64,000 bases of DNA from Alteraquisediminimonas sediminicola (GCF_019740335.1 NZ_JAHXZS010000001.1:434001-498000); one strand, 5' to 3'. Positions 9,741 through 20,575 are shown, numbered from the stretch's first letter. A program made the numbers and translations. Notes: a model not told the origin generated them from the sequence alone.

Positions 9741-10868
9741 ATGCGCGCCGAAGCGCAAAGCTCAGTCGATCAGATCAACCAGGCCCTCGCCCTGCTCCGT
9801 CGTTTTCTCGACTGGGACAAGGCGCTGCGCCGTCTGGATGAACTGAACGCCAAGGTCGAAGATCAGGCGCTTTGGAACGATCCCAAAGCGGCGCAAGAAG
9901 TGATGCGCGAGCGTCGCCGTCTGGATGAAGCCATTTCGGCCACCCGCAATATCGAACGCGAAATGGCCGATAATATTGAGCTGATCGAATTAGCCGAAGC
10001 CGAAGGCGACGAAGAACTGGCCGATGAGGGCGTGAAAGCGCTGGCCGAGCTGTCCGAACGTGCGGAACGCGACAAGGTCTCCGCGCTCTTGGCGGGCGAA
10101 GCCGATGCCAATGACACCTATATCGAGGTCAATGCGGGCGCAGGCGGCACCGAAAGCCAGGATTGGGCGAGCATGCTCCAGCGCATGTACACCCGTTGGG
10201 CCGAACGTCGCGGCATGAAGGTCGAACTGATCGACTATCATGGCGGCGAACAGGCCGGGATCAAATCCGCGACCATGCTGGTCAAGGGCGAAAACGCCTA
10301 TGGCTATGCCAAGACCGAAAGCGGCGTCCACCGTCTCGTCCGCATTTCGCCTTATGACAGCAACGCGCGCCGCCACACCAGCTTCGCCAGCGTCTGGGTC
10401 TATCCGGTCGTCGATGATAATATCGACATCGAGATCAACGAAAGCGATTTGCGGATCGACACCTATCGCGCCTCGGGCGCGGGCGGTCAGCACATCAACA
10501 CGACCGATTCCGCCGTCCGCATCACGCACATCCCGACCAATATCGTCGTGCAGTGCCAGAACCAGCGGTCGCAGCACAAGAACAAGGCCGAGGCCATGAA
10601 CCAACTGCGCGCCCGCATGTATGAGGCGGAATTGCAGCGTCGCGAGGCCGAAGCCAGCGCCACCGCCGCCAGCAAGACCGATATCGGCTGGGGCCATCAG
10701 ATCCGTTCTTATGTCCTGCAACCCTATCAGATGGTGAAGGATCTGCGCACCGGCGTTGTGTCCACCGCGCCGGGCGATGTGTTGGACGGCGATCTCGATA
10801 AATTTATGGCCGCCGCCCTGTCGCAGCGCGTCACCGGCGAAAAGGTCGAGGTCGAAGACGTCGATTAA
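9741..10868 (+). CDS. prfB: Peptide chain release factor 2
   Basis: Releases finished peptides at UGA and UAA stop codons. The catalytic GGQ lies at about residues 248-250 in [11 protein letters not shown]. The codon-reading motif reads SPY in [13 protein letters not shown], where the enterobacterial protein has SPF; I recall this as usual for alphaproteobacteria but cannot check it here. The frame is continuous, so there is no programmed +1 frameshift with an internal UGA as in E. coli. AAGGAC 8 bases before the ATG is a good ribosome site. The lipoprotein gene follows after 11 bases. Confidence 0.95.
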   Translation: MRAEAQSSVDQINQALALLRRFLDWDKALRRLDELNAKVEDQALWNDPKAAQEVMRERRRLDEAISATRNIEREMADNIELIELAEAEGDEELADEGVKALAELSERAERDKVSALLAGEADANDTYIEVNAGAGGTESQDWASMLQRMYTRWAERRGMKVELIDYHGGEQAGIKSATMLVKGENAYGYAKTESGVHRLVRISPYDSNARRHTSFASVWVYPVVDDNIDIEINESDLRIDTYRASGAGGQHINTTDSAVRITHIPTNIVVQCQNQRSQHKNKAEAMNQLRARMYEAELQRREAEASATAASKTDIGWGHQIRSYVLQPYQMVKDLRTGVVSTAPGDVLDGDLDKFMAAALSQRVTGEKVEVEDVD

Positions 10869-10879
10869 GGAACTGAGAT

Positions 10880-11446
10880 ATGCGTAGCCGCCAATCCCGA
10901 TTGATCCCCGGTTTCTCAATCATACTGGTATTGGCAGGCTGCGCAGGCGCGCCGACACCCCCTGCGCCCCCCGCGCCACCTAAGCCTGCGCCCCCTGCCT
11001 TGGTCGCGCCGACCGCCGAGACATGGCGCGATGTCCCGCTCACCCCCGGTGTGTGGACATGGTCGAGCGATGTTCGCAATTCCACCGCGCAATTTGGTGT
11101 GCGTAACGCCCCGGCGCTGGTCATCCTCAACTGCGACCGCGCAAACCGGCGACTCACGCTCAACGTGCCGATGCCTGCCCCCACGCCAACCGCCATAGCG
11201 GTCCCCTCGCCCGCCCTTGCGCATGTCACCGTCACCACCACCAGCGTGACATCAAAGCTCGATATGGTCGCAAATCAAGCCAGCCCCAGCCGCATAGCAA
11301 CGCAAGATATCGACGCGAATGCGCCGTTACTGGATGCGATTGTCCATAGTCAGGGGCGTTTCATGGTGCAGGTAGAAGGCGGTCTGGATCTCGTTTTACC
11401 GACATCTGGCGAATCCGCGCGGGCCGTCGAGGATTGCCGAATCTAG
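10880..11446 (+). CDS. Small Pro/Ala-rich lipoprotein of unknown function
   Basis: I do not recognise a functional family. The N-terminus is a lipoprotein signal with lipobox LAGC at about residues 18-21. A Pro/Ala-rich spacer follows (about 25-45), then a beta-rich region with scattered cysteines (about 50-188). It should be lipid-anchored and periplasmic. It starts 11 bases after prfB, next to an AAGGAA-type ribosome site that overlaps the prfB stop, so it is probably translated from the same transcript. Confidence 0.7.
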   Translation: MRSRQSRLIPGFSIILVLAGCAGAPTPPAPPAPPKPAPPALVAPTAETWRDVPLTPGVWTWSSDVRNSTAQFGVRNAPALVILNCDRANRRLTLNVPMPAPTPTAIAVPSPALAHVTVTTTSVTSKLDMVANQASPSRIATQDIDANAPLLDAIVHSQGRFMVQVEGGLDLVLPTSGESARAVEDCRI

Positions 11447-11483
11447 AACTTATTACAAGTCTTGTTGTTTTTTCGAATCTGCG

Positions 11484-11522
11484 TCACCTTCGATCTGCAA
11501 TCAACAGCGCGAAAGGAGGTGA
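11484..11522 (+). promoter_or_regulatory. Possible ribosome-site-blocking stem before the 18-residue ORF
   Basis: TCACCTTC at 11484-11491 can pair with GGAGGTGA at 11515-11522 over all eight positions, with one G-U wobble, and bury the Shine-Dalgarno core in a stem with a 23-base loop. This would work only if the transcript starts upstream of 11484, for example by read-through from the prfB-lipoprotein operon, whose stop is at 11446. I found no clear promoter between 11447 and 11483. The pairing was worked out by eye. Confidence 0.35.
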
Positions 11523-11525
11523 TCC
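11511..11525 (+). promoter_or_regulatory. Extreme Shine-Dalgarno sequence, 15 bases complementary to the 16S 3' end
   Basis: GAAAGGAGGTGATCC is the exact complement of the alphaproteobacterial 16S rRNA 3' tail (GGATCACCTCCTTTC). The match stops on both sides, so it is not an rRNA fragment. It ends one base before the ATG at 11527, with a 6-base spacer from AGGAGGT. Confidence 0.7.
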
Positions 11526-11526
11526 G

Positions 11527-11583
11527 ATGTCTCATGGTTCAGTTAAGAGGTCGGTTCGGTTCATTCGGGAGATGTGCGGCTAA
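11527..11583 (+). CDS. 18-residue basic small protein or leader peptide
   Basis: The frame ATG...TAA encodes MSHGSVKRSVRFIREMCG. It directly follows the 15-base Shine-Dalgarno match at ideal spacing, which is the main evidence that it is translated. It is basic, with one Lys and three Arg, and its codons (AGG, CGG twice, GTT, TCA, GGT) differ from the GC-ending codons of its neighbours. The stop codon lies inside the left arm of a perfect hairpin (11580-11598). There is no gene downstream on this strand before a terminator, so it is not a classic attenuator in front of an operon. I do not recognise the peptide. Confidence 0.6.
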   Translation: MSHGSVKRSVRFIREMCG

Positions 11584-11652
11584 GGGACACTCCCTTAGGT
11601 TCGCGCCATGGTTTCCCGGGCTGGAACTTATTCGGCCGCTGACCATGTTAGG

Positions 11653-11692
11653 GGATCGCCGGGCAACACGCCCGGCGGTCCTTTTTCGTTTT
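11653..11692 (+). terminator. Strong Rho-independent terminator
   Basis: The arms GGATCGCCGGGC (11653-11664) and GCCCGGCGGTCC (11670-11681) form 12 pairs, one a wobble, around a 5-base loop. TTTTT-CG-TTTTT follows. It ends transcription of the small RNA locus and any read-through from prfB. Confidence 0.85.
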
Positions 11693-11735
11693 TGATCTTC
11701 CCCTATGCACAAGGGCTCACCTTCCACCCCCAAAC

Positions 11736-11769
11736 AAAAACCCCGCCGGCTCGCACCGACGGGGTTTTT
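11736..11769. terminator. Bidirectional terminator downstream of rpoC
   Basis: AAAAACCCCG (11736-11745) pairs with CGGGGTTTTT (11760-11769), with extra CGG/CCG pairing inside. The T runs serve either strand, so it stops rpoC transcripts and is a second stop for plus-strand transcripts. The rest of 11693-11797 shows nothing else. Confidence 0.85.
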
Positions 11770-11797
11770 AATCAGGCTCGGAAAGCCGAACAGCGAA

Positions 11798-14700
11798 TTA
11801 TTCGCCGTCGGTATCCACCTCTTCCACCACCACATCGGCAACAGGTGCCGGTGCCGGTGCAGCCGCAGCGGCGCGTGCCGCCTGGGCCTTGGCTTCAAGC
11901 TGCGCCTGCCAATCACGCTGCGAGGCGCGGAGCGCTGCATCGCGTGAGGTTGCAGCAATGCGCATGCGGTTCATGCCAGCGCCGGTACCTGCCGGGATCA
12001 GACGGCCAACGATGACGTTTTCCTTCAGACCGGTCAGGGTATCGATCTTGCCCTGTACCGATGCTTCGGTCAGCACGCGGGTCGTTTCCTGGAACGATGC
12101 CGCCGAGATGAAGCTGCGCGTCTGCAGGCTTGCCTTGGTGATCCCAAGCAGGATCGGCTTGCCCTGCGCAGGCTGACCACCAGTGGCTTCAACCTTCGCA
12201 TTGATTTCACGCATTTCTTCAAGGTCGACCTGTTCCGCAGGCAACAACGTCGTGTCGCCGGCATGGGTGATTTCAACCTTCTGCAACATCTGACGAACGA
12301 TCGTTTCGATGTGCTTATCGTTGATCTTCACGCCCTGCAAACGATAGACTTCCTGAATTTCCGCGACGAGATATTCAGCCAAAGGCTCAATCCCCAGCAC
12401 TTCCAGAATGTCATGCGGATCCGGCGAACCACCGATCAGATTGTCGCCGCGCTTGACGTAATCGCCTTCCTGCACGTCGATGACCTTCGACTTCGGCACC
12501 AGATATTCGACCAGTTCCGAACCATCGTCCGGACGGATCGCAATCTTGCGCTTCGCCTTATAGTCCTTACCGAATTCGACGCGGCCAGACACCTTGGCGA
12601 TGATCGCATTTTCCTTCGGCTTGCGTGCTTCGAACAGTTCGGCAACGCGCGGCAGACCGCCGGTGATGTCGCGGGTCTTGGCTGCTTCACGCGACACACG
12701 CGCCAACACCGTACCTGCTTCCACCATCGCGCCATCTTCGACCGACAGGATCGCGCCCGCCGCCAGCATGTAGCGTGCGGCTTCGCCCGAGGCATCGTCC
12801 AGCAAGGTAATCCGCGGACGCAGATCTTCCTTGCTCTTGCCGGTGCCACGGTTTTCCGTGATCACGCGCTGGACAAGACCGGTGGCTTCGTCGGTCTGTT
12901 CCGTCATCGTCTTGTTTTCGATGATGTCCTGGAACTTCACGACACCACCCTTTTCGGTGATGACCGGCATCATGAACGGATCCCATTCGGCCAGACGCTG
13001 GCCCTTGGTCACCTTCGAACCATGCTCGACGAGCAAGGTCGCACCATAAGCGATCTTATGGGTGGCGCGTTCGCGGCCTTCGCTATCCATGATCGCGAGA
13101 TCGGCATTACGCGCCATCGAGATGCGCTTGCCCGACGGATCGATCAGGGTCGGCATGTCACGAAGTTCGATCGTACCATCCGAAATCGCGTCGATGCTCG
13201 ACGTTTCGTTCACCTGCGCCGCACCACCGATGTGGAAGGTACGCATGGTCAGCTGCGTGCCCGGTTCACCGATCGACTGTGCCGCGATAACGCCGACAGC
13301 TTCACCGATGTTGACCGGGGTACCGCGGGCAAGGTCACGGCCATAGCATTTGCCGCACACGCCCATCCGGGTTTCGCAGACCAGTGGCGAACGGATCTTG
13401 ACCGACTGGGTGCCGATGGCTTCGATTTCGAGGATCATTGCTTCGTCGAGCAACGTGCCGACCGGAATGATGATCTCGCCATTCTTGCTGTCGATGATGT
13501 CTTCGGCGGTCGTACGCCCAAGAATACGTTCGCCCAGCGAAGCGATGGTCGCGCCGCCTTGTACAATCGCCTTCATCAACAATGCGCGCTCTGTGCCGCA
13601 ATCTTCTTCGATCACGGTGCAATCCTGCGACACATCGACCAGACGACGGGTCAGGTAACCCGAGTTTGCCGTCTTGAGCGCTGTATCGGCCAGACCCTTA
13701 CGGGCGCCGTGGGTCGAGTTGAAGTACTCAAGGACGGTCAGACCTTCCTTAAAGTTCGAGATGATCGGCGTTTCGATGATTTCACCCGATGGCTTGGCCA
13801 TCAGGCCGCGCATCCCGGCGAGCTGCTTGATCTGTGCCTGCGAACCACGGGCACCGGAGTGCGCCATCATGTAAATCGCATTGATCGGCAGTTCACGACC
13901 ATCCGGGCCCTTTTTAACGGCCTGAATGCCCTTCATCATCGCGTTCGCGACCTGATCACCGCAACGCGACCACGCATCGATCACCTTGTTGTACTTTTCC
14001 TGCTGCGTGATCAGACCGTCCTGATATTGCTGCTCGAAATCCTTCACAAGGGTGCGGGTTTCATCGACCAACGCATCCTTTTCAGCCGGGATGACCATGT
14101 CATCCTTACCGAAGGAAATACCGGCCTGGAATGCGTGACGGAAGCCCAGCGACATGATCGCATCGGCGAACAGCACCGTTTCCTTCTGACCGGCGTGACG
14201 ATAGACGATATCGATGACGTCGCCGATTTCCTTCTTGGTCAGCAGGCGATTGACGACATCGAACGGCACCTTGTGGTTCTGCGGCAGGCATTCGCCCAGC
14301 AACATACGACCCGGCGTCGTTTCGTAACGCTTCATATACTGGTTGCCATTTTCATCGGCCTGCGGAACGCGGCTGATGATCTTGGTGTGCAGCGTGACAG
14401 CCTTGTTGAACAAAGCCTGATGCACTTCGGTGATGTCGGACATCAGCGAGCCTTCGCCCGGCTCATTTTCCTTCAACATCGACAGATAATAGAGACCCAG
14501 CACCATATCCTGCGACGGCACGATGATCGGCTTGCCGTTCGCGGGCGACAGGATGTTGTTGGTCGACATCATCAAGACGCGGGCTTCAAGCTGCGCCTCA
14601 AGGCTCAGCGGCACGTGAACGGCCATCTGATCGCCGTCAAAGTCGGCGTTGAATGCCGAGCAGACGAGCGGGTGAAGCTGGATCGCCTTACCTTCGATCA

Positions 14701-16024
14701 AGACCGGTTCAAACGCCTGAATGCCAAGACGGTGCAGCGTCGGCGCACGGTTCAGCATGACCGGGTGTTCGCGGATCACTTCGTCCAGAATGTCCCAGAC
14801 TTCCTTGCGTTCCTTTTCGACCCACTTCTTCGCCTGCTTCAAGGTCATCGACAGACCCTTGGCATCGAGACGCGAGTAGATGAACGGCTTGAACAGTTCG
14901 AGCGCCATCTTCTTCGGCAGACCGCATTGATGCAGCTTCAATTCCGGACCGGTCACGATGACCGAACGACCGGAATAGTCGACGCGCTTACCGAGAAGGT
15001 TCTGACGGAAGCGGCCCTGCTTACCCTTCAGCATGTCGGACAGCGACTTCAACGGACGCTTGTTCGCACCGGTGATGGTACGGCCACGACGACCATTGTC
15101 GAACAATGCGTCAACAGCTTCCTGCAACATGCGCTTTTCGTTGCGGACGATGATGTCCGGCGCGCGCAGTTCCATCAGACGCTTCAAACGGTTGTTACGG
15201 TTGATCACGCGACGATACAGATCGTTCAAATCCGAGGTCGCGAAACGACCGCCATCGAGCGGCACGAGCGGACGCAGTTCAGGCGGAATGACCGGCACGA
15301 CTTCAAGGATCATCCATTCCGGGCGGTTGCCGGAATCGATAAAGCTTTCAACGACCTTCAAACGCTTGATGATCTTCTTCGGCTTCAGTTCGGACTTGGT
15401 TTCAGCCAACTCCTTAAGCAAATCATCACGTTCGCCAACGAGATCGAGATTTTCGAGCATGACGCGCACGGCTTCTGCGCCGATCCCGGCAGAGAAAGCG
15501 TCTTCGCCATATTCGTCCTGCGCGTCGAGAAGTTCGTCCTCGTTCATCAACTGGAACTTTTCAAGCGGGGTCAGGCCCGGCTCCAGCACGATGTAGTTTT
15601 CGAAATACAACACGCGCTCAAGCTGCTTGAGCTGCATGTCGAGCAACAGGCCGATGCGGCTCGGCAGCGACTTCAGGAACCAGATATGCGCAACCGGCGC
15701 CGCCAGTTCGATATGGCCCATACGTTCGCGACGGACCTTCGAAACGGTCACTTCCACGCCGCACTTTTCGCAGACGATGCCCTTGTACTTCATCCGCTTG
15801 TACTTGCCGCACAAGCATTCATAATCCTTGATCGGACCAAAGATGCGGGCGCAGAACAGGCCGTCACGTTCTGGCTTGAACGTGCGGTAGTTGATGGTTT
15901 CCGGCTTCTTGATCTCACCATAGGACCAGCTACGGATCCGATCTGGCGACGCAATGCCGATCTGGATCTGGTCGAAGGTTTCCGGCTTGGCAATCGGATT
16001 GGCGAAATTGGTCAGTTCGTTCAT
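11798..16024 (-). CDS. rpoC: DNA-directed RNA polymerase subunit beta'
   Basis: Large catalytic subunit of RNA polymerase. The N-terminal zinc finger ([20 protein letters not shown]) is near residues 70-90, the catalytic magnesium motif [12 protein letters not shown] is present, and the C-terminal zinc site ([15 protein letters not shown]) is near 890. The tail ends in Ala/Pro-rich sequence. At 1408 residues it is normal for alphaproteobacteria. It lies 73 bases downstream of rpoB on the same strand, the usual order, but no ribosomal protein genes follow it. Confidence 0.98.
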   Translation of the reverse strand: MNELTNFANPIAKPETFDQIQIGIASPDRIRSWSYGEIKKPETINYRTFKPERDGLFCARIFGPIKDYECLCGKYKRMKYKGIVCEKCGVEVTVSKVRRERMGHIELAAPVAHIWFLKSLPSRIGLLLDMQLKQLERVLYFENYIVLEPGLTPLEKFQLMNEDELLDAQDEYGEDAFSAGIGAEAVRVMLENLDLVGERDDLLKELAETKSELKPKKIIKRLKVVESFIDSGNRPEWMILEVVPVIPPELRPLVPLDGGRFATSDLNDLYRRVINRNNRLKRLMELRAPDIIVRNEKRMLQEAVDALFDNGRRGRTITGANKRPLKSLSDMLKGKQGRFRQNLLGKRVDYSGRSVIVTGPELKLHQCGLPKKMALELFKPFIYSRLDAKGLSMTLKQAKKWVEKERKEVWDILDEVIREHPVMLNRAPTLHRLGIQAFEPVLIEGKAIQLHPLVCSAFNADFDGDQMAVHVPLSLEAQLEARVLMMSTNNILSPANGKPIIVPSQDMVLGLYYLSMLKENEPGEGSLMSDITEVHQALFNKAVTLHTKIISRVPQADENGNQYMKRYETTPGRMLLGECLPQNHKVPFDVVNRLLTKKEIGDVIDIVYRHAGQKETVLFADAIMSLGFRHAFQAGISFGKDDMVIPAEKDALVDETRTLVKDFEQQYQDGLITQQEKYNKVIDAWSRCGDQVANAMMKGIQAVKKGPDGRELPINAIYMMAHSGARGSQAQIKQLAGMRGLMAKPSGEIIETPIISNFKEGLTVLEYFNSTHGARKGLADTALKTANSGYLTRRLVDVSQDCTVIEEDCGTERALLMKAIVQGGATIASLGERILGRTTAEDIIDSKNGEIIIPVGTLLDEAMILEIEAIGTQSVKIRSPLVCETRMGVCGKCYGRDLARGTPVNIGEAVGVIAAQSIGEPGTQLTMRTFHIGGAAQVNETSSIDAISDGTIELRDMPTLIDPSGKRISMARNADLAIMDSEGRERATHKIAYGATLLVEHGSKVTKGQRLAEWDPFMMPVITEKGGVVKFQDIIENKTMTEQTDEATGLVQRVITENRGTGKSKEDLRPRITLLDDASGEAARYMLAAGAILSVEDGAMVEAGTVLARVSREAAKTRDITGGLPRVAELFEARKPKENAIIAKVSGRVEFGKDYKAKRKIAIRPDDGSELVEYLVPKSKVIDVQEGDYVKRGDNLIGGSPDPHDILEVLGIEPLAEYLVAEIQEVYRLQGVKINDKHIETIVRQMLQKVEITHAGDTTLLPAEQVDLEEMREINAKVEATGGQPAQGKPILLGITKASLQTRSFISAASFQETTRVLTEASVQGKIDTLTGLKENVIVGRLIPAGTGAGMNRMRIAATSRDAALRASQRDWQAQLEAKAQAARAAAAAPAPAPVADVVVEEVDTDGE

Positions 16025-16037
16025 TTTTTTACTCCGG

Positions 16038-16060
16038 CCCCCTCCCGCATTGGGGAGGGG
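16038..16060. repeat. REP-like GC-rich hairpin between rpoB and rpoC
   Basis: The arms CCCCTCCC (16039-16046) and GGGAGGGG (16053-16060) form a hairpin with a 6-base loop, followed by TTAGGGGTT. It resembles the short palindromic repeats common between genes in sphingomonads, as I recall them. I saw no other exact copy in this window. It is the main content of the 73-base rpoB-rpoC spacer and could affect mRNA processing there. Confidence 0.5.
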
Positions 16061-16097
16061 TTAGGGGTTATAATTCAAGATGTGCGTTAGGTGGCGG

Positions 16098-19000
16098 TTA
16101 CTCGGCCGCTTCGGCCAGACCGTCACCCTCTTCAATCGACTTCAATTCGACATTGAGGCCGAGCGAACGCATTTCCTTGACCAGCACGTTGAAGCTTTCC
16201 GGAATGCCAGCCTCGAAGGTATCGTCACCCTTGACGATTGCTTCATAGACCTTGGTACGGCCAACCACGTCATCCGACTTGACCGTGAGCATTTCCTGCA
16301 GCGTGTACGCAGCACCATAAGCCTGCAACGCCCACACTTCCATTTCCCCGAAGCGCTGACCACCGAACTGGGCCTTACCGCCCAGCGGCTGCTGGGTGAC
16401 GAGGCTGTACGGCCCGATCGAACGGGCGTGGATCTTGTCATCAACGAGATGGTGCAGCTTCAGCATATAGATATAGCCGACGGTCACCTTGCGGTCGAAC
16501 TGATCGCCGGTACGCCCGTCGAACAATTCCACCTGACCCGAGCTATCGAGACCAGCAAGCGCCAGCATATCGGCCACATCGGATTCACGCGCACCATCGA
16601 ACACCGGCGTCGCCATCGGCACGCCATTGGTCAACAGGCCCGCCATTTCGACGATTTCCGCATCCGAACGCTTATCAATGTCGGCGGCATAGATCGGTCC
16701 ATAGACCGTCTTCATCCGCTCACGCACCGCGCTTGGGGCAGAACCCGCTTCAACGCCACGGTTCTGATCGCGCCAATCTTCCAGCGCCGTCGCGATCTGG
16801 CGACCCAGACCACGCGCCGCCCAACCCAGATGGGTTTCAAAGATCTGACCGACGTTCATACGCGAAGGCACGCCCAGCGGGTTCAGCACGATATCAACCG
16901 GCGTACCATCCGCGAGGAACGGCATGTCTTCTTGCGGCAGAATGCGGGAGATAACCCCCTTGTTCCCGTGACGACCGGCCATTTTGTCGCCCGGCTGCAG
17001 CTTGCGCTTCACCGCGACGAACACCTTGACCATCTTCAGCACGCCCGGCGCGAGATCATCACCCCGTTCCAGCTTCTCGCGTCGGTCTTCGAACTTGCGG
17101 GTGATGATGCCAACGGCATCGTCATACTGCGCCTTCACCGCTTCGAGATCGGCCTGCACCGCATCATCGGCCACCGAGAATTTCCACCATTCATGCTTTT
17201 CGACTTCGTCGAGCAGCTCCGATGTGATGTCCACGCCCTTCTTCACGCCCTTCGGGGCCGCCGTAGCGACCTGACCCAGCAGCATGTCCTTCAAACGGCC
17301 ATAAGTGGCGCGGTTGAGGATGGCACGTTCGTCTTCACGATCCTTGGCGAGACGGTCGATTTCCTCGCGTTCGATCGCCATGGCACGTTCGTCCTTGTCG
17401 ATGCCGTGACGGTTGAACACGCGCACTTCGACGACCGTACCCGATACACCCGGCGGCAGACGGAGCGACGTATCGCGCACATCCGATGCCTTTTCGCCGA
17501 AAATGGCGCGCAGCAGCTTTTCTTCCGGCGTCATCGGGCTTTCGCCCTTTGGCGTGATCTTGCCGACGAGAATATCGCCCGGCTCAACTTCCGCACCGAT
17601 GTACACGATACCCGCTTCGTCGAGGCTGCGGAGCGCTTCCTCGCCGACATTCGGGATGTCGCGCGTGATGTCTTCCGGCCCGAGCTTCGTATCACGGGCC
17701 ATGACTTCGAACTCGTCGATATGGATCGACGTGAACACGTCGTCCTTCACGATCCGTTCCGAGATCAGGATGGAATCTTCGTAGTTGTACCCATTCCAAG
17801 GCATAAACGCGACGAGCGTGTTACGGCCCAGCGCCAATTCACCCAATTCGGTCGACGGGCCATCGGCGATCACGTCGCCGCCGGTCACAATGTCGCCCAC
17901 CTTCACCAGCGGACGCTGGTTGATGCAGGTCGATTGGTTGGAACGCTGGAACTTCTGCAAGGTGTAGATGTCGACGCCGGACTTGCCCGCTTCGACCTGA
18001 CCCGATGCACGCACCACGATACGGGTCGCATCGACCTGATCGACGATGCCCGAACGCTTGGCCGTGATGGCCGCGCCCGAATCCCGTGCCACGGTCGATT
18101 CCATGCCGGTGCCGACAAACGGCGCTTCGGCGCGGACGAGCGGCACAGCCTGACGCTGCATGTTCGAACCCATGAGTGCGCGGTTGGCGTCATCGTTTTC
18201 CAGGAACGGAATGAGCGAGGCCGCGACCGACACAAGCTGCTTGGGCGAAACGTCCATCAGCGTGATGTTTTCACGCGGGCTGATCAGGAATTCACCAGCC
18301 TGACGCGAGGACACGAGTTCCTCGATGAAGCTGCCGTCTTCGCTCAACGCTGCCGATGCCTGCGCAATCGTGTGCTTGGCTTCTTCCATCGCCGACAGAT
18401 AGACGACATCCGTTGTCACCTTGCCGTCCACGATCTTGCGATATGGCGTTTCGATAAAGCCATATTTGTTCACCCGGCTGAACGATGCCAGCGAGTTGAT
18501 CAGACCGATGTTCGGGCCTTCCGGCGTTTCAATCGGGCAGATACGGCCATAATGGGTCGGGTGAACGTCGCGGACTTCAAAGCCAGCGCGTTCGCGGGTC
18601 AAACCGCCCGGCCCGAGCGCCGAAACACGACGCTTATGCGTCACTTCAGACAGCGGGTTGGTCTGATCCATGAACTGCGACAACTGCGACGAGCCGAAGA
18701 ATTCACGCACCGCAGCCACCGCAGGCTTGGCGTTGATCATGTCGTTCGGCATCACCGTCGACACATCGACCGACGACATGCGCTCCTTGACCGCACGCTC
18801 CATCCGCAACAGGCCGACGCGATACTGGTTTTCCAGCAATTCGCCGACCGAACGGACACGACGGTTGCCGAGGTTATCGATATCGTCGATTTCGCCCTTG
18901 CCGTCCTTCAGATCGACCAGAGTCTTGACCACGGCCAGAATATCTTCCGAACGCAAAGTCGTCACATCATCGGCGCAATCAAGGCCAAGACGCATGTTGA

Positions 19001-20240
19001 GCTTCACGCGGCCCACTGCCGACAGGTCATAACGCTCGCCATCGAAGAACAGGCCAGCGAACAGCGCCTCGGCGGTTTCCTTCGTCGGCGGTTCGCCCGG
19101 ACGCATCACGCGATAGATCGAATCCAGCGCCTGATCGCGTTCCTCGGCCTTATCGGCACCAAGGGTGTTGCGGATCCACGGGCCGGTGTTGACATGATCG
19201 ATGTCGAGCAGTTCGAGACGATCAATCCCCGCCTTATCGAGATTTTCGAGATTTTCCGGCGACACTTCATCACCAGCCTCGATGTAGATCTCACCGGTTT
19301 CTTCGTTGATGAGGTCATTCGCGGCATAACGACCGAAGATTTCCTCGGTCGGGATCAGCAGCGTGTTGAGACCATCCTTGGCCGCCTTGTTGGCAGCGCG
19401 CGGGCTGACCTTCTGGCCCTGCGCGAACACGATCTCGCCGGTTTCGGCGTTCACCACGTCGAACGCAGGCTTCTGGTTGCGCCATGCTTCGGCGGTGTAC
19501 GGAATGCGCCAGCCGCCCTGACCACGTTCCCACACGATCAGATTGTAGAAGTGATGCAGGATCTGCTCGCTGTTCATGCCAAGGGCGAACAACAAGGATG
19601 TGACCGGCAATTTGCGTTTGCGGTCGATGCGGACGTTCACGATGTCCTTGGCGTCGAATTCGAAATCGAGCCACGAACCGCGATACGGAATAACGCGGGC
19701 AGCAAAGAGATATTTGCCCGATGCATGGGTCTTGCCGCGATCATGGTCGAACAGCACACCAGGCGAACGGTGCATCTGCGACACGATAACGCGCTCGGTC
19801 CCGTTGATCACGAACGTACCGTTGCCGGTCATGAGCGGCATATCGCCCATATATACGTCCTGCTCCTTGATATCGAGCACCGAGCGGGTTTCCGTATCCG
19901 GGTCGACTTCAAACACGATCAGACGAAGGGTCACGCGCATCTGTGCGGCATAGGTAATCCCGCGCTGGCGGCATTCCTCAATGTCGTACTTCGGCTCTTC
20001 CAGTTCGTAATTGACGAAATCCAGTTCCGCAGTGCCTGCGAAGTCGCGGATCGGGAACACGCTGCGCAGCGTCTTTTCGAGACCGGACACATAGCCGATC
20101 GCTGGATTGGAGCGCAGGAATTGTTCATATGATTCGCGCTGCACCTCGATCAGGTTGGGCATTTCCACGACTTCGTGGATGTTGCCGAACACCTTGCGGA
20201 TGCGCTTGGATGAGCCCGATGGGGCTGCCTTGGTTGCCAT
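16098..20240 (-). CDS. rpoB: DNA-directed RNA polymerase subunit beta
   Basis: Second large RNA polymerase subunit, holding the rifampicin site. That region reads [19 protein letters not shown] followed by [13 protein letters not shown], the rifampicin-sensitive form. The C-terminal part includes [13 protein letters not shown]. The frame is open for 48 more codons upstream, but the family start is MATKAAPSG at 20240, with GAAGG about 10 bases before it, giving 1380 residues. rplJ and rplL, the usual upstream neighbours, are absent; the next gene is lexA, divergent. Confidence 0.97.
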   Translation of the reverse strand: MATKAAPSGSSKRIRKVFGNIHEVVEMPNLIEVQRESYEQFLRSNPAIGYVSGLEKTLRSVFPIRDFAGTAELDFVNYELEEPKYDIEECRQRGITYAAQMRVTLRLIVFEVDPDTETRSVLDIKEQDVYMGDMPLMTGNGTFVINGTERVIVSQMHRSPGVLFDHDRGKTHASGKYLFAARVIPYRGSWLDFEFDAKDIVNVRIDRKRKLPVTSLLFALGMNSEQILHHFYNLIVWERGQGGWRIPYTAEAWRNQKPAFDVVNAETGEIVFAQGQKVSPRAANKAAKDGLNTLLIPTEEIFGRYAANDLINEETGEIYIEAGDEVSPENLENLDKAGIDRLELLDIDHVNTGPWIRNTLGADKAEERDQALDSIYRVMRPGEPPTKETAEALFAGLFFDGERYDLSAVGRVKLNMRLGLDCADDVTTLRSEDILAVVKTLVDLKDGKGEIDDIDNLGNRRVRSVGELLENQYRVGLLRMERAVKERMSSVDVSTVMPNDMINAKPAVAAVREFFGSSQLSQFMDQTNPLSEVTHKRRVSALGPGGLTRERAGFEVRDVHPTHYGRICPIETPEGPNIGLINSLASFSRVNKYGFIETPYRKIVDGKVTTDVVYLSAMEEAKHTIAQASAALSEDGSFIEELVSSRQAGEFLISPRENITLMDVSPKQLVSVAASLIPFLENDDANRALMGSNMQRQAVPLVRAEAPFVGTGMESTVARDSGAAITAKRSGIVDQVDATRIVVRASGQVEAGKSGVDIYTLQKFQRSNQSTCINQRPLVKVGDIVTGGDVIADGPSTELGELALGRNTLVAFMPWNGYNYEDSILISERIVKDDVFTSIHIDEFEVMARDTKLGPEDITRDIPNVGEEALRSLDEAGIVYIGAEVEPGDILVGKITPKGESPMTPEEKLLRAIFGEKASDVRDTSLRLPPGVSGTVVEVRVFNRHGIDKDERAMAIEREEIDRLAKDREDERAILNRATYGRLKDMLLGQVATAAPKGVKKGVDITSELLDEVEKHEWWKFSVADDAVQADLEAVKAQYDDAVGIITRKFEDRREKLERGDDLAPGVLKMVKVFVAVKRKLQPGDKMAGRHGNKGVISRILPQEDMPFLADGTPVDIVLNPLGVPSRMNVGQIFETHLGWAARGLGRQIATALEDWRDQNRGVEAGSAPSAVRERMKTVYGPIYAADIDKRSDAEIVEMAGLLTNGVPMATPVFDGARESDVADMLALAGLDSSGQVELFDGRTGDQFDRKVTVGYIYMLKLHHLVDDKIHARSIGPYSLVTQQPLGGKAQFGGQRFGEMEVWALQAYGAAYTLQEMLTVKSDDVVGRTKVYEAIVKGDDTFEAGIPESFNVLVKEMRSLGLNVELKSIEEGDGLAEAAE

Positions 20241-20575
20241 GTAGCGTTTCGCCTTCTTCGCTAAAAACCGTTGCACTTCAGTCGATTGACCTGCGCAGTA
20301 ACGCACAAAAAGCCGCCAGCCACTCATATGAGCGACAGCAGCTTCTAACGCATTTAGAACCCGATCCATCCTATTCTGTGGCAATACTGCGCATGCACCG
20401 CCGGTCCCGGATGGTTCGGGAGAGATAAGTCGCTCTAAACCCCCGCCCGCAAAGGGTCAAGACAAAGCCCCCGCATTATTGCCACGCATCCTAGATCTAG
20501 CGGCTACCGGCTTGACCTGTTCCAATATGTTGCCTATACGTTCGAATATTGTTCCAGATGAACGAAGGTATGGCC
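20241..20575. promoter_or_regulatory. Divergent rpoB / lexA intergenic region
   Basis: About 335 bases with no credible coding frame. It must carry the rpoBC promoter on the minus strand, since no ribosomal gene lies upstream, and the lexA promoter and operator on the plus strand. Visible elements are a palindrome CTCATATGAG (20323-20332) and an imperfect TCCCG/CGGGA inverted repeat near 20403-20420. I could not place -35/-10 boxes for rpoB with confidence. Confidence 0.5.
20519..20554 (+). promoter_or_regulatory. LexA operator (SOS box) with an upstream partial copy
   Basis: GTTCGAATATTGTTC at 20540-20554 is a perfect GTTC-N7-GTTC box, the known alphaproteobacterial LexA site. It ends 21 bases before the lexA ATG. 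A partial copy, GTTC-N7-TTGC, lies at 20519-20533, exactly 21 bases (two helical turns) upstream, suggesting paired binding. It indicates LexA autoregulation. Confidence 0.85.

Larger units (their letters stand above)
11511..11692 (+). ncRNA. Candidate structured dual-function RNA with terminator
   Basis: The stretch carries the ribosome site, the 18-codon ORF, a perfect 8-bp hairpin (CTAAGGGA 11580-11587 with TCCCTTAG 11591-11598), a second long-range pair (CATGGT 11608-11613 with ACCATG 11642-11647) and a strong intrinsic terminator. This layout fits a small RNA that also encodes a peptide, made from its own promoter or cut from the 3' UTR of the prfB operon. Boundaries are estimates and no known RNA family is assigned. 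Confidence 0.5.

Noticed and set aside
11511-11525. Remnant of a 16S rRNA gene in antisense
   Set aside because: The match is exactly 15 bases and stops on both sides; it is placed as a Shine-Dalgarno sequence before an ATG.
11462-11695. 77-codon frame across the small RNA locus
   Set aside because: TTG start, no ribosome site, and it runs through hairpins and the terminator in a different frame from the 18-residue ORF.
12263-16090. 1275-codon frame antisense to rpoC
   Set aside because: Mirror of GC-biased rpoC codons; the product is His/Arg/Asp-rich with no domain pattern.
16080-20132. 1350-codon frame antisense to rpoB
   Set aside because: Same effect as opposite rpoC; a shadow of codon bias.
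20241-20384. N-terminal 48-codon extension of rpoB
   Set aside because: Not part of the conserved protein; the ATG at 20240 fits the family and has a ribosome site.
20549-20575. TTG start for lexA nine codons upstream
   Set aside because: It overlaps the LexA operator; the ATG at 20576 matches the family start and has a proper ribosome site.
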